From the NCBI GenBank assembly GCA_009773645.1, contig WSYB01000024.1:1-63554 (forward strand): 63,554 nt of DNA, given 5' to 3'. Origin of the DNA: Geobacteraceae bacterium (GTDB lineage Bacteria > Desulfobacterota > Desulfuromonadia > Geobacterales > Geobacteraceae). The stretch's first letter is position 1; each line of letters opens with the position of its first letter. The position numbers and the translations under genes are program-made. The notes under the pieces were generated by a model, which did not search any database, was not told the DNA's origin, and saw nothing but the letters and a program-made list of their open reading frames with translations. This document shows, piece by piece, positions 40,398-49,501 of this stretch.

Positions 40398-43221
40398 TTT
40401 CGGCCGCTCCGTCAGATGCTAGAAATTTTTCAAGCTCAATCACAAACCGCTCTCGCGTCCATCCCTCAAGCTTCCTTTTTTTATGCCACTCTTGAGCAGC
40501 ATTTATGACCCATGAAATCTTCGATTGATCTAAATTATACTCTCGGAATCCTTCCACCAGGTCGGCAAACTTCTTCGGCTTGTACTTCTCAAACCCTTCC
40601 TCGTCAACGTACACAAAGCCGTATTTCACGGCATCCTGCGCCTTGTTGACATCCTCGCACCAAGTACGCAGCCTTGCCATTTTTTGCTTAACGTCAAGGT
40701 CATCAAGCCCCTTGGTCTCGATGATATAAACGTCTTTCTCTGATCTCTTAACGATGAAATCCGGGGTATAAGTGGAAATACTTCCATCCGCCTTCACATA
40801 GTCCAGCTTGAAACCAACAGCGAAAAAGTTTTTCGAGAATGAGACAATTTCGCCATTGCTGCCACACTCATCCAGGAATGAGGCAAACCGCAATTCGAGC
40901 GGGCTGTCTCCGATAATCTTGTTGAAGACACTCTTCTTCGGCACCAGATACCCTTGTTCCTTGACCACAAAGGGGCGTGTCTTGCGCAGCTTTATGGTGT
41001 CCTGAATCCGGGCGTCTCCTTTGTCCTGCACGGTCAGGGCGTTGATCTCCTTCTTGAAGGTTTCGATCACCGTTCGCGTGGCGGCAAGCTCCGAGAGGTT
41101 GCGCAGGGTGTTCAGATCATCAAGGTCCACCGTCCTGTCAAACAGGGTTTCGCGGACAAACTCCTTCACCTTTGGATACAGCACGTCATAGCCGCTTACC
41201 AGACGCAGGTCTTTCATGATGGTCTGGGCAAAATATCCCACCACGCTCCGGTAATCGGTCACACCGGCTGAATCCAGTGTGGTGACATGGTTGATCTCGC
41301 CGGTTGTAATCTCCTTGAAGACGATCTCCCGCTGTTCCTCCTCGCTGAATTGCCGGTAGGCGACCTTTGCATGGCTGAAACCGGCAGTGTTAAGGGCTGA
41401 CAGGTTCTTGTATTCCCGATAGATGCGGGCGCTGAGAACCGGCAGTTCGATATCCAGCTTGTCCAGGTCTTTGCTGGTGCTCTCGTTGTCCACCTCGACG
41501 ATCAGCGGCGCAATCGGCCTTGTCCCCTTACCCATCTCCTTCCGTTCAAGGGTGACACCCTCGCTCTGGATCGATTCAACAAAATCCATGAAGGCGTCGG
41601 TGCCGACCACGCTGACATACTCTTCGACGTCGTTACCGGGATACATCTTGCGCAGGCCGCGCCCCAGGGTCTGCTCTGGCAGGATGCGGGCAGGGGAGTT
41701 ATAGGCCCTTAAGCCCACGATGGTGGTGACATTGCGCACGTCCCAACCTTCCTTGAGCATCAGCACCGAAACAATAGCCCGGTAAGGGCTCTCAAAGCTG
41801 TCAATGGCGTTGGCCTGCTTGCGCAGCCGCTCCAGTTCCTCCTTGTCCTTGCCGCTGACCGATTCGGAAATCTCGCCGTTCTTCTTGGTGTGGATCGTCA
41901 GTACCGCCCCTTTCAGGTCGGGATAGGTGGCGTCCAGATACTCGGCCACATCGTCGCAGTTCTTGGTGTCGTCGGTCATCACAAACAGGATGGCCTTCTT
42001 CCCCAGCTTCTCATGTTCGGTGTAGACCTTGCGCCACTCCTCAACCCCCAGGTGCAGATAATCGGCGTAACGCTCGGTGTAGCGGGCGCTCTGGCGTTCC
42101 TGGAGTTTTGCCCGGCTTGCGGAGTCCGGCAGCACCGGATGCTTGACTACGTTCTGGGAGATCGCTTCCACCAGCGGATAATCGGCAATTGTCTGCACGA
42201 AGATGGCGCCGTTGTTGTGCTTCGGGGTGGCGGTCACGTCCACCTGGAGGGAGAGAAAATCCCCCTTCTGCTTGAGGCGGTTGTGGATGTCCTCGATGGA
42301 TTTGAACCATGCCAGGGAGCTGTCGTGGATATGGTGGGCCTCGTCATTGATCACCACCAGCTCGTCAATGTCCCGGACGATCTCCCCCAGATCAACCTTT
42401 GAATCGGTGGTTGCACCGGTGGGGCGCTTGCCAAGGAAGTAATCCATGGTATCGTCGTCATCCGCCGTCGGCTCCACATCGTTCCCGGCATAGACCCGGT
42501 GGATGTTGGTCAGGAAGATGTTGCCCACCGGATTGGTCACCCGCACGTCGTCCTGAATATGGAGCGTCATCTGGAAATCGTCCTGCCAGTTGCGTCCCTC
42601 GTAGCCGTTGTCCGGCAACACCGGATCGGCATGAAAGATGCGCAGGCCGTCAAAGTCGGCCCGCAGGCGATCCAGCACGATGATGTTCGGGGCAATCATC
42701 AGGAAGTTGCGGGCAAGTTCCGAATCCGGCTCATACAGCTTGTGGAAGTAGCACCAGGCCAGCACCAGGCTCATCACCTTGGTCTTGCCGCTGCCGGTGG
42801 CCATCTTCACCACCAGCCGCCGCCAGTCCTCGTCAAACATCCCCGCCGACACCGCGCCGGAGGAGTCGTAACGCAGCAGGTCGTACTTGTCCTTCACTCC
42901 CACCAGGTCGTACAGGTAGATGATGGTTTCCACCGCTTCCCGCTGGGCGAAGTAGTAGCGGAACTCCGTCATGGTGCCATCGGCGGCGGGGATAAGATGC
43001 TGGGTGTTGAACCACCAGTTTAAGAGCGCCCGACTGGTATCGCTCGCCCCGGCGTAGCTGTCGGCCCGCCACTTTTGCACCAGGCGGCGGAGCTGATGCA
43101 CCAGAGGCGGCATCAGCTTTTCATAGCTCGATTCCCGCAACGCCTCGTCGGCAGGGAACCAGCGCACGTCCGGATTCAGGACGACATGGGGGAAGGCCGG
43201 AAAGTCGGGATGCAGGGCCAT
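40390..43221 (-). CDS. res: Type III restriction enzyme, Res subunit
   Basis: This 943-residue superfamily 2 helicase-nuclease has Walker A MATGSGKTKVM (about 140), DEAH box VINDEAHHIHD (about 295), VDVTATPKHNN, GWDVRNVTTIVGLRAYNSPARILPEQTLGRGLRKMYPG (motifs V-VI) and a C-terminal endonuclease core YTPDFIVKRSEKDVYIIETKG (PD...ExK, about 820-850). This is the arrangement of type III Res subunits, which translocate and cut when unmethylated sites are met by a Mod-Res complex. Mod is encoded upstream on the same strand, with an ATP-binding accessory gene in between; the PIN gene overlaps downstream. Confidence 0.92.
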   Translation of the reverse strand: MALHPDFPAFPHVVLNPDVRWFPADEALRESSYEKLMPPLVHQLRRLVQKWRADSYAGASDTSRALLNWWFNTQHLIPAADGTMTEFRYYFAQREAVETIIYLYDLVGVKDKYDLLRYDSSGAVSAGMFDEDWRRLVVKMATGSGKTKVMSLVLAWCYFHKLYEPDSELARNFLMIAPNIIVLDRLRADFDGLRIFHADPVLPDNGYEGRNWQDDFQMTLHIQDDVRVTNPVGNIFLTNIHRVYAGNDVEPTADDDDTMDYFLGKRPTGATTDSKVDLGEIVRDIDELVVINDEAHHIHDSSLAWFKSIEDIHNRLKQKGDFLSLQVDVTATPKHNNGAIFVQTIADYPLVEAISQNVVKHPVLPDSASRAKLQERQSARYTERYADYLHLGVEEWRKVYTEHEKLGKKAILFVMTDDTKNCDDVAEYLDATYPDLKGAVLTIHTKKNGEISESVSGKDKEELERLRKQANAIDSFESPYRAIVSVLMLKEGWDVRNVTTIVGLRAYNSPARILPEQTLGRGLRKMYPGNDVEEYVSVVGTDAFMDFVESIQSEGVTLERKEMGKGTRPIAPLIVEVDNESTSKDLDKLDIELPVLSARIYREYKNLSALNTAGFSHAKVAYRQFSEEEQREIVFKEITTGEINHVTTLDSAGVTDYRSVVGYFAQTIMKDLRLVSGYDVLYPKVKEFVRETLFDRTVDLDDLNTLRNLSELAATRTVIETFKKEINALTVQDKGDARIQDTIKLRKTRPFVVKEQGYLVPKKSVFNKIIGDSPLELRFASFLDECGSNGEIVSFSKNFFAVGFKLDYVKADGSISTYTPDFIVKRSEKDVYIIETKGLDDLDVKQKMARLRTWCEDVNKAQDAVKYGFVYVDEEGFEKYKPKKFADLVEGFREYNLDQSKISWVINAAQEWHKKRKLEGWTRERFVIELEKFLASDGAAENE

Positions 43222-43341
43222 AGTTTTTTTCCTTGTTCGTTTTGGATAGCACTGATTTGCGTCTAAATAAGCAACTTGCTGATATTACAACATTTATATG
43301 CCGCACACGCACATATCCGTCTCTAGAATCTAAATAAAAAT

Positions 43342-44751
43342 CTATGCCCAGTAGGGGACATATTTGGCATAACGCTTCGATCTATTTTCGGGGTCATCCA
43401 GTTTTACAAGGCCTTCATCCACGGCATCCGAAATAATGCGGGACACTGCTTCTGCCTTACCTTCAGGCAGTTTGAAACGTTCACGCAGGCTTTGGTTGGT
43501 CATCTTCTGGTTGCTCACATAACGCAGACAGCTGTGCTGGTAGCATGCGCGTACCCGTTCCTTCCGATCCATCTCTTCAAACTCCTTGTGAGCGAAAAGA
43601 ACAATGCTCGTATGCCGCTCCCCAACCCTGAAATCAGGCGCCGGGAGTTGCCATGCTTCAGCAAGGGCTACTACTTTGTCGATACCGCTGCTTTTTTCCT
43701 CGCAGATGCCGAAACGGCGCATGAGATCAGACAAGCGTTCGTTGCGGGACTTGTATTCGTCGATAAAACGGTCGGGCGGGATCAGTGGTTTGCCGGGGTT
43801 GGCAATTTCGATACGATCGCTGTATATCTCGATCATTATGAATGAACCGAAGTCCTCAATATCCTGGTGGATTAGGGCATTGGCAACCAGTTCGCGGATT
43901 GCCAGTTCGGGATACATGCGCAGATCAGCCCGCAGAGCCTGACCAACCACCTCGTTTGCCGGAAGCTGGCTGTTGATGAAAGCGATCAGGCCTTCGAAGC
44001 CGACTGCGTACCCTTTGGTGCCAGCCTGGTCCCGCACAGTCTCCAATTTGTTCGTGCCTCGATAGACAATGACCCGTGGAGCCTTCCGCTGTAATCCGTC
44101 AAACTCCCGCAGGTCCTTGGCGAACAATAGCGCTCCCAGATTGGTGATGTCCCAGCCCGCTTTACGGCGAATGATAAGTTGTTCTCTCTCGAATCGGCCC
44201 AGCACTCCGTCGCGGGTGGCGGGATAGGGGAGTTTGATGAGTTCGAACAGGCTTTGGGTATCCAGTAGACGCACCAGATCATCGGCAGCCGCATTGCTCA
44301 GGGCAGGGCGTAACAAAAAATCCGGGCGCCCCTCGTCAAAGATCCGGCGCAGAAGATCCTCGGTCATCGGCACCAGATCTTCACCGGCTCGCATCAGGTA
44401 GGCTCCCTCATGGGAAAGAGCGGTCCCCGCAGGCCGCGACGGGACATTGAAGACCAGCACTCGACCATCAGGATGGGTAATTTCTTCGATCTCTACACGG
44501 ATACGCAAAGCCTCGACAATCCGCGCCTTGATGCTCCCCGGATCAGCAAATGCCTGAGTCCCAACCACTTTGCGCGGTGGCCGGTCAGACACCCCCAACA
44601 CCAGCAGCCCTCCCCCTTCATTGGCCAACGCCACGCAATACCTCAAAAGCCTGGTGGTGTCGAACTGCTGCTTGGCCTCCTTGAATTCCAGATGTTCATG
44701 TTCGCGGGGAACGGCAATCAGCCGATCAATATCCTCGGCAGTCCTGCTCAT
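43342..44751 (-). CDS. AlbA_2/Schlafen-type ATP-binding protein (COG2865) in the R-M operon
   Basis: The 469-residue protein has an N-terminal AlbA_2 (Schlafen-like) domain (about 10-130; [39 protein letters not shown]), a central region and a GHKL-like HATPase_c_4 block (about 320-400; [55 protein letters not shown]), then a winged HTH near the C-terminus ([35 protein letters not shown]). These COG2865 proteins are common in defence loci and are sometimes called RecG-related regulators. The ATG at 44751 has GGAGGTGGGG upstream and overlaps the mod stop (ATGA). A regulatory or effector role in the R-M system is inferred from position. Confidence 0.88.
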   Translation of the reverse strand: MSRTAEDIDRLIAVPREHEHLEFKEAKQQFDTTRLLRYCVALANEGGGLLVLGVSDRPPRKVVGTQAFADPGSIKARIVEALRIRVEIEEITHPDGRVLVFNVPSRPAGTALSHEGAYLMRAGEDLVPMTEDLLRRIFDEGRPDFLLRPALSNAAADDLVRLLDTQSLFELIKLPYPATRDGVLGRFEREQLIIRRKAGWDITNLGALLFAKDLREFDGLQRKAPRVIVYRGTNKLETVRDQAGTKGYAVGFEGLIAFINSQLPANEVVGQALRADLRMYPELAIRELVANALIHQDIEDFGSFIMIEIYSDRIEIANPGKPLIPPDRFIDEYKSRNERLSDLMRRFGICEEKSSGIDKVVALAEAWQLPAPDFRVGERHTSIVLFAHKEFEEMDRKERVRACYQHSCLRYVSNQKMTNQSLRERFKLPEGKAEAVSRIISDAVDEGLVKLDDPENRSKRYAKYVPYWA

Positions 44752-46987
44752 ATCCCCACCTCCACCACCTTCATGGTGTCGTTGCCGAAGATGTCCACCA
44801 CCTTCACCGCCACCTTGCGGCGGCCCGGCGGGGATTCGTGGAAGACGCTGGTCAGTTCCAGAGTGCGGTCTTTCTTGGTGCGGAAAGACTGCCATTCGTT
44901 CTCGAAGACATAATCGCCGGTCCAGACCTCGTCAAACTCGCCGGTCGCTTCGTTCCTGGCCCGGATGATCTCCCGCTTGCTCTCGAAATCGAAGTCCACG
45001 GCCCAGTAATCGATCCAGTCGGTCCAGTGGCGGGTCAACACCTCGCGGGTAATGATGCCGTTCTTGTCCTTGGCTACCTTGACGATCTGGCCCCGTTCGA
45101 TGACGATCCTGTTGCCGCCGTTTTTCAGGCTCTCCTCGGCGGTGGCAATGGATCCCTGGGAGTGATGGACGGAGAAGTCGGTCAGTTCAATGGCAATGCT
45201 GTTCTTCCTGACGTGGGGTTTCACCTCGATGGCCGCCACGTCGTGGAATACCACCTGGTTCTTCTCGATGGCCCGCTTGTCGAATACTTCGGCCGGGATG
45301 TACTTGGGGGCGATGTCGATCCCCTTGGCCCGTGCGTCTTCCAGGATGTTGGGGAAGAGCCCCATCTCGAAGTCGAAGGCCAAGAGATCTACCCGGGTGA
45401 TATGCTTCTGGCGGCACTCCAGGATAATCTCCTCCACGAAGAGCCGTGTCACCGGCAGGTTCACCGGCCCCACAACCACCATGCGCCCGGCCTTCTTGCC
45501 GTGGAAAGCGGCAAAGCCAGTGATCCCTTCCGCCTTGTAGGCCCGCAGGATCAGGGCAATGAAGGCCTTTCCCTTTTCCTCAAGCTGCTGGCGCTTCTCC
45601 TCTTCCCGCAGGTCGTCGTTCAGGCCGATGTAGTGCTGGCGCTCGTATTTGCCTAGGTTGAGGATTTCAAAGGCCCGGTACGACTTGTTGTCGGCCTTCA
45701 ACCCGCGCTGCACGCCGATCAACCGCTTGCGTGTGGTGTGGACGGCGAACTTCCCCAGGTCGGTGACGATCCACTTGCGCCCCAGCCTCTCCGCCACGGC
45801 GGCGGTAGTGCCGGAGCCGCAGAAGAAGTCGGCCACGATGTCCCCTTCGTTGGAGGAGGCTTTTATGATCCGTTCGAGGAGGGCTTCGGGTTTTTGGGTG
45901 GGGTAGTCAACTCGTTCTTTTGCAACTTGATTTACGGGGTTAATGTCATCCCAGATGTCTCCAACCCTTGTCCCTTCGTTTGAATCAAAATATCGTTTCA
46001 CATATGGCACGCCATTTTTAGAAAAAATGATCATGCCATCGTTCATTCCCTCATCAACACGTTCTTGCGACCATATCCAGTGTTTTCCTGGAGGAGGATC
46101 AAGAATTTTCCCACCGAAGTTCCGTGCTGGTCCTGGACCATCTTGTGTGAAATCGGCAAGATTGTACCTGCGTCCTGTCTCTGGCTCTAAATGACGATAG
46201 TGAGTTTCTAACAATTTTTCGTCTTTAGGGACGAATTGCGGGACAAAAAAAGGCTGGGCAGACTTTGAATAAACAAAAATACTGTCTTTTAAGTTTGAGA
46301 AATGTGCACTTTGAGACTTAGCTGAACGAAGCTTTTTCCAAGCAATTTCAGCCACAAAATTGTGGAACACTTCGTCGAGTGCAAGTCGGAGAAAGCTATT
46401 CACCCGCCAATCACAATGCACATAGATACTGCCATCCTGAGCCAGCAGATCCCGCATCAGCACCAGCCGCTCGTAAATCATGGCGATGAAGCTGTCGGCT
46501 CCCTTGCCCCAGGTGTCCCGGTAGGCGATCTCCTCCAGGATGCTCGGCTTCTTGGTGAAGGTGGCGTCGCCGATCTCGATGTCCATGGAGAAGTCGGCCC
46601 CAACATCAAAGGGAGGGTCGATGTAGATCAGCTTGTACCCCCCTGCTTCTCGATCTCCTCCCGCAGCGGCCCGTTCTTGAGGCTCGCCAGGATCAGCTTG
46701 TTGTCACCCCAGATGAGCTTATTGGTCCATCCCTTCAGCTGCCGCCCGCTGACGGCGTCGAACAGCCCCGGCTGCAGCAGCACCTCCTTCTCGGCCCGCG
46801 GCTCGTCGATGTGCTCAATGGTCTGGAAGGGAAGCACCACGTTGCAGACCTCGCCCGTCTTGCCGTTCCAGATCAGTTCCACCTCCCGCTTTTCCTCGAA
46901 CAGCAGAAAGCGGTATTTGTCCGGCAATGGCTTATCGGCCTCAATATATTTGACGATGTCCCGCTTCTCGTTATCGGTAAGTTTCAT
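44748..46987 (-). pseudogene. mod: Type III DNA methyltransferase, Mod subunit, frameshifted at a G6 tract
   Basis: Two reading frames together encode one Mod protein of about 746 residues. The first (46987 to 46628) encodes the N-terminus ending [31 protein letters not shown] and then a quick stop. The second, open from 46640, continues [23 protein letters not shown], with motif IV DPPF, followed by target-recognition sequence and the SAM motif [24 protein letters not shown] near residue 370. They meet at six G bases on the coding strand (C-run 46638-46643); seven Gs would restore the frame as Q-G-G-Y-K-L. The state shown would be OFF, and an internal start at 46586 would lack DPPF. It may be phase-variable, a true mutation, or a homopolymer sequencing error. 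Confidence 0.88.
46638..46643. repeat. Six-base homopolymer tract at the mod frameshift
   Basis: CCCCCC on the plus strand (GGGGGG in the coding strand) lies immediately 5' of the [10 protein letters not shown] codons. Adding one G joins the two halves of mod. Confidence 0.9.
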
Positions 46988-47067
46988 GTGGTTCTCCGCT
47001 GGAGTGAACAATAGATGAAAAGAGTATTAATTAATCGCCGGAGTTTACAAATAAAAACCGGTGATTA

Positions 47068-47244
47068 TCACCTTTCCTCTTCCCGGGTAAAGATCACAAA
47101 CGCCATGGAAGGGCGCTTGCTCGACTCGCGCATGGCGAACTGCATCCCGTCGAACCTCCACCCCTTGCCGACCCACTCGTTCAACACCTCTTCCAGTACA
47201 TCCTCAGCCACGGTGTTCACTTCCACCACCTTGTAAATCAGCAC
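47068..47244 (-). CDS. Small DUF4177-like protein
   Basis: I read a 58-residue gene here: start GTG at 47244 with GAGG seven bases upstream, sequence MLIYKVVEVNTVAEDVLEEV, LNEWVGKGWRFDGMQFAMRE, then a tail SSKRPSMAFVIFTREEER and TGA. The pattern YKVVEV...LEEVLNEWVGKGWRFDGM...AFVIFTRE is that of DUF4177 proteins (the E--LN--G-EGW-- core). Function is unknown. It lies on the minus strand just upstream of mod, 80 bp before it, and could be in the same transcript. Confidence 0.75.
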   Translation of the reverse strand: MLIYKVVEVNTVAEDVLEEVLNEWVGKGWRFDGMQFAMRESSKRPSMAFVIFTREEER

Positions 47245-47483
47245 GGCATACCTCGCATCAGGTTTTTCCGGGCATATTAGCCCATAACCAGCCGCTGTTC
47301 AAGGGGAATAGTTCCGAAGCAGCCGGGATAATTGGTTGTGACATACCGGCATTTTAACCGTTGCATCCGGCCTGTAATCTGGTAATCTATTGGTAAAAGG
47401 AGAAAGGGGGTGTACTGTATACCGTCATCTATCTATCCCGGCCGGAACCAGTAAGCTACAATCACGAGAAAAGGGGTGTCTGT

Positions 47484-47657
47484 ATGGTAAAAAAAGAAGC
47501 GGAAGTAATTGAACAACTGGCCGATGATGCAGAAGTTATTCTGGAAACCGATTACGAAAAAAAAGACCTGAAGGAAAAGCGGTCCGTAATCAAAAATTCG
47601 CTTTATGACGGTTCAAAAAAACTCAAACACAGGGTACCCAAAGGGAAACGGGTCTGA
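47484..47657 (+). CDS. Small highly charged protein of unknown function
   Basis: This 57-residue ORF starts ATG 47484 after an AAGGGG site: MVKKEAEVIEQLADDAEVIL, then ETDYEKKDLKEKRSVIKNSL and YDGSKKLKHRVPKGKRV. It is acidic in the first half and strongly basic in the second, with no Cys, signal or membrane segment. I do not recognise the family. A GC-rich hairpin lies about 70 bp downstream, which supports a real short transcript. Confidence 0.55.
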   Translation: MVKKEAEVIEQLADDAEVILETDYEKKDLKEKRSVIKNSLYDGSKKLKHRVPKGKRV

Positions 47658-47726
47658 CGGCCCGGTGCCGGGTACGGAAATCCCCGGAATATACATAAAG
47701 AAAAAAACTGAATAGGATGTTGTTCA

Positions 47727-47761
47727 GGGGGGAGAGGGCGTTTAAACCGTTCTCTCCCCCC
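47727..47761 (+). terminator. Strong hairpin after the 57-residue gene
   Basis: GGGGGGAGAG (47727-47736) pairs perfectly with CTCTCCCCCC (47752-47761); only TT follows before TTGACATTGTGG. This TTGACA may double as a -35 element for hsp20. Confidence 0.65.
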
Positions 47762-47799
47762 TTGACATTGTGGAAATGCTTCTTATCTTTCTAAGGAGG

Positions 47800-47950
47800 C
47801 TGTCGGACTTAAAGGAAATCTACTGCAAATCCGCCTGGACGGTCCATATTTCGCCGCTTTCTTGGTCAATAGAGCAACTATTGACCTGCAAAATCGACAA
47901 AATCTGTCCTCGACCAGTCGAATTTTCGCTACGATTTTTAAGTCCGACAG
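47800..47950. repeat. MITE-like element with 14-bp perfect terminal inverted repeats
   Basis: CTGTCGGACTTAAA (47800-47813) is perfectly inverted at 47937-47950, and the similarity extends outward to AGGAG/CTCCT with one mismatch. In the middle, GGTCAATAG and CTATTGACC (47864-47886) form a nine-bp stem with a five-base loop. It contains no gene of its own and lies 34 bp upstream of hsp20. A half-copy is at 36091-36117. Confidence 0.8.
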
Positions 47951-47984
47951 ACTCCTAGTAATTCGCCAAAAGGAGGAAATAAAT

Positions 47985-48428
47985 ATGGCAATTGTCAAGT
48001 ATAACCCATTCGGTGAATTGAGGGCCATGCAGGAGCAGATGAACCGGCTCCTGGACCTTGCCTGGAACAGGGAAGCCGGGGAAGAACTGAAGGAAGGGAT
48101 CTGGCAGCCGCCGGTCGATATCTACGAAGATGAGAATTCAGTGGTCATCAAGGCGGAGTTGCCCGGCGTAGACCAGAATGATATCCAGGTGAAGATCGAG
48201 GACAGCACCTTGACGCTGCGCGGCGAAAGAAAACTCGATCAGACGGTCAAAAAGGAGAACTTTCACCGGGTAGAGAGGTATTACGGCTCCTTCCAGCGCA
48301 GCTTTTCGCTCCCCCACACGGTTGACCAGGAAAAGGTCAAGGCCAGCTGCGAAAAGGGGATATTGACCATCACCCTCCCCAAGAAGGAAGAGACGCGGCC
48401 GAAACAGATCACGGTGGAGGTGAAGTGA
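47985..48428 (+). CDS. Hsp20/alpha-crystallin small heat shock protein
   Basis: This 147-residue ATP-independent chaperone has the N-terminal NPFGELRAMQEQMNRLLDLAW, the alpha-crystallin domain (about 40-135; WQPPVDIYEDENSVVIKAELPGVDQNDIQVKIEDSTLTLRGERK, RVERYYGSFQRSFSLPHTVDQEKVKASCEKGILTITLPK) and the C-terminal I-x-V anchor in KQITVEVK. The ATG at 47985 follows AGGAGGAAA; the longer frame starting at 47862 would run through the upstream inverted-repeat element. That element separates the gene from the nearest recognisable -35. Confidence 0.95.
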   Translation: MAIVKYNPFGELRAMQEQMNRLLDLAWNREAGEELKEGIWQPPVDIYEDENSVVIKAELPGVDQNDIQVKIEDSTLTLRGERKLDQTVKKENFHRVERYYGSFQRSFSLPHTVDQEKVKASCEKGILTITLPKKEETRPKQITVEVK

Positions 48429-48461
48429 AACGCGGCTAAAGAAAGAGGGGACTTTTGGTTT

Positions 48462-48576
48462 GCGCTCAAAAATGCCCAGGTGCAAGGCGCGCAAGACCCG
48501 AGGAATGAGGCGTACATCAGTACGCCGCAGTGAAGAGGGGCGCAGCGTAACGCCGCAGATGGGCGTTTTTCAGCGC
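48462..48576. repeat. Dispersed palindromic repeat, copy 2
   Basis: The ends GCGCT-AAAAATGCCCA and TGGGCGTTTTT-AGCGC are imperfect inverted repeats of about 22 bp. The centre is the perfect hairpin GGCGTAC-ATCA-GTACGCC (48509-48526). It lies between the convergent hsp20 and larE genes and includes the larE stop codon (48570-48572). Confidence 0.85.
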
Positions 48577-49382
48577 GAACCTGGTTCGTTCATGCTCCCG
48601 GTTCGGTACCCCTCAAGGTCCAGCGCCACATAGGTGAAACCCGCACGTTTGAAAAACTCCACCAGACTCTGCCTGAAGGCCGGCTCCAGAACCCTTGCCA
48701 TCTCCCCTTCCGCAAGCTCAATCCGTGCGGTTTCATGATGAAACCTGACGCGGTAGGTTCCGAACCCCGCCTTTTTCAGGAATTCCTCACATGCCTCCAC
48801 CATCCGGAGCCTCTCCGGCGTAATCTCCACTCCGTAGGGGAAACGGCTGGCAAGGCAGGCGTAAGGCTGTTTATCCCAGGTGGGAAGCCCCAGGTCACGG
48901 CTTAACCTGCGGATGTCCGCCTTGGAAAATCCCGCTTCCAGCAGAGGGCTCCGCACCGACAGTTCTGCAGCGGCCTTGCGGCCGGGCCGGTAGTCGCCCA
49001 GGTCATCGGTATTGCTGCCGTCGACTATGCCGGCGTAACCCAGCTCCGCCGCCTTGACTGCACAGAGCTGAAAAAGCTCCTTTTTGCAATGGTAGCAGCG
49101 CTCCCGCGGATTGGCGGCAAAGCCGGGGATTTCAAGCTCGTTGGATTCGATGATTATCTGTCTGGCGCCAATCAGTGCGGCCAGTTCGCCCGACTCTCTG
49201 AATTCCGATTCGGGATAGGTGGGAGACGTGGCGGTGATGGCACATGCCTTTTCACCCAGGACGTCATGAGCGACCTTGAGCAGAAAGGTGGAATCCACAC
49301 CGCCGGAAAAGGCGATCAGCGCCGATCCCATCTCCCTCAGGATATTCTTAAGTTTCTCGTATTTTTCGTGTAACTTGTCCAT
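48570..49382 (-). CDS. larE: LarE-type ATP-dependent sulfur transferase
   Basis: The 270-residue PP-loop enzyme has the ATP pyrophosphatase motif ALIAFSGGVDSTFLLKVAHD, SPTYPESE, a C-x-x-C segment (RERCYHCKKELF), VDGSNTDDLGDYRPGRKAAAEL, SPLLEAGFSKADIRRLSRDLGLPTWDKQPYACLASRFPYG and VRFHHETARIELAEGEM. This is the LarE family, which adenylates and sulfurates the nicotinate-derived precursor of the nickel-pincer cofactor. The Cys in ACLASRFPYG is in the region of the sacrificial cysteine of Lactiplantibacillus LarE. No larA, larB or larC is nearby; instead cysK and an Rrf2 regulator precede it. Its last codons and stop lie in a repeat. Confidence 0.88.
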   Translation of the reverse strand: MDKLHEKYEKLKNILREMGSALIAFSGGVDSTFLLKVAHDVLGEKACAITATSPTYPESEFRESGELAALIGARQIIIESNELEIPGFAANPRERCYHCKKELFQLCAVKAAELGYAGIVDGSNTDDLGDYRPGRKAAAELSVRSPLLEAGFSKADIRRLSRDLGLPTWDKQPYACLASRFPYGVEITPERLRMVEACEEFLKKAGFGTYRVRFHHETARIELAEGEMARVLEPAFRQSLVEFFKRAGFTYVALDLEGYRTGSMNEPGSR

Positions 49383-49391
49383 ACTTTCCCC

Positions 49392-49419
49392 AATAAAAAC
49401 GCCCCTGTGAATGGGGGCG
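49392..49419 (-). terminator. Terminator between cysK and larE
   Basis: In the minus direction, a stem of CGCCCCC/GGGGCG (49400-49419) is followed by TTTTTATT (49392-49399). It lies just upstream of the larE start, so larE is read only by leak-through from cysK or from its own promoter. Confidence 0.7.
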
Positions 49420-49425
49420 ATTTTC

Positions 49426-49486
49426 GTAGGGGCAGACCTGTGTGTCTGCCCACCAGTTCAGGGCGCACACACGGGTGCGCCCTTAC
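49426..49486. repeat. GTAGGGGC-type dispersed repeat, copy 2
   Basis: GTAGGGGCAGACCTGTGTG leads into a TCTGCCC arm, then a spacer, then an inverted half GGGCGCAC...GTGCGCCCTTAC. It has the same arrangement as the copy at 33431-33519, and lies between cysK and larE. Confidence 0.75.
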
Positions 49487-49501
49487 ATTTCATTGAAATC
49501 C

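Noticed and set aside
44751-44895. N-terminal extension of the COG2865 protein
   Set aside because: The extra 48 residues read the mod gene in another frame and the ATG at 44751 has a strong ribosome site.
47015-47236. Plus-strand 73-codon ORF upstream of mod
   Set aside because: It is antisense to the DUF4177-like frame, which has better codon pattern, ribosome site and family features.
47862-47984. N-terminal extension of Hsp20
   Set aside because: It translates the inverted-repeat element; the ATG at 47985 has AGGAGGAAA upstream and matches family length.
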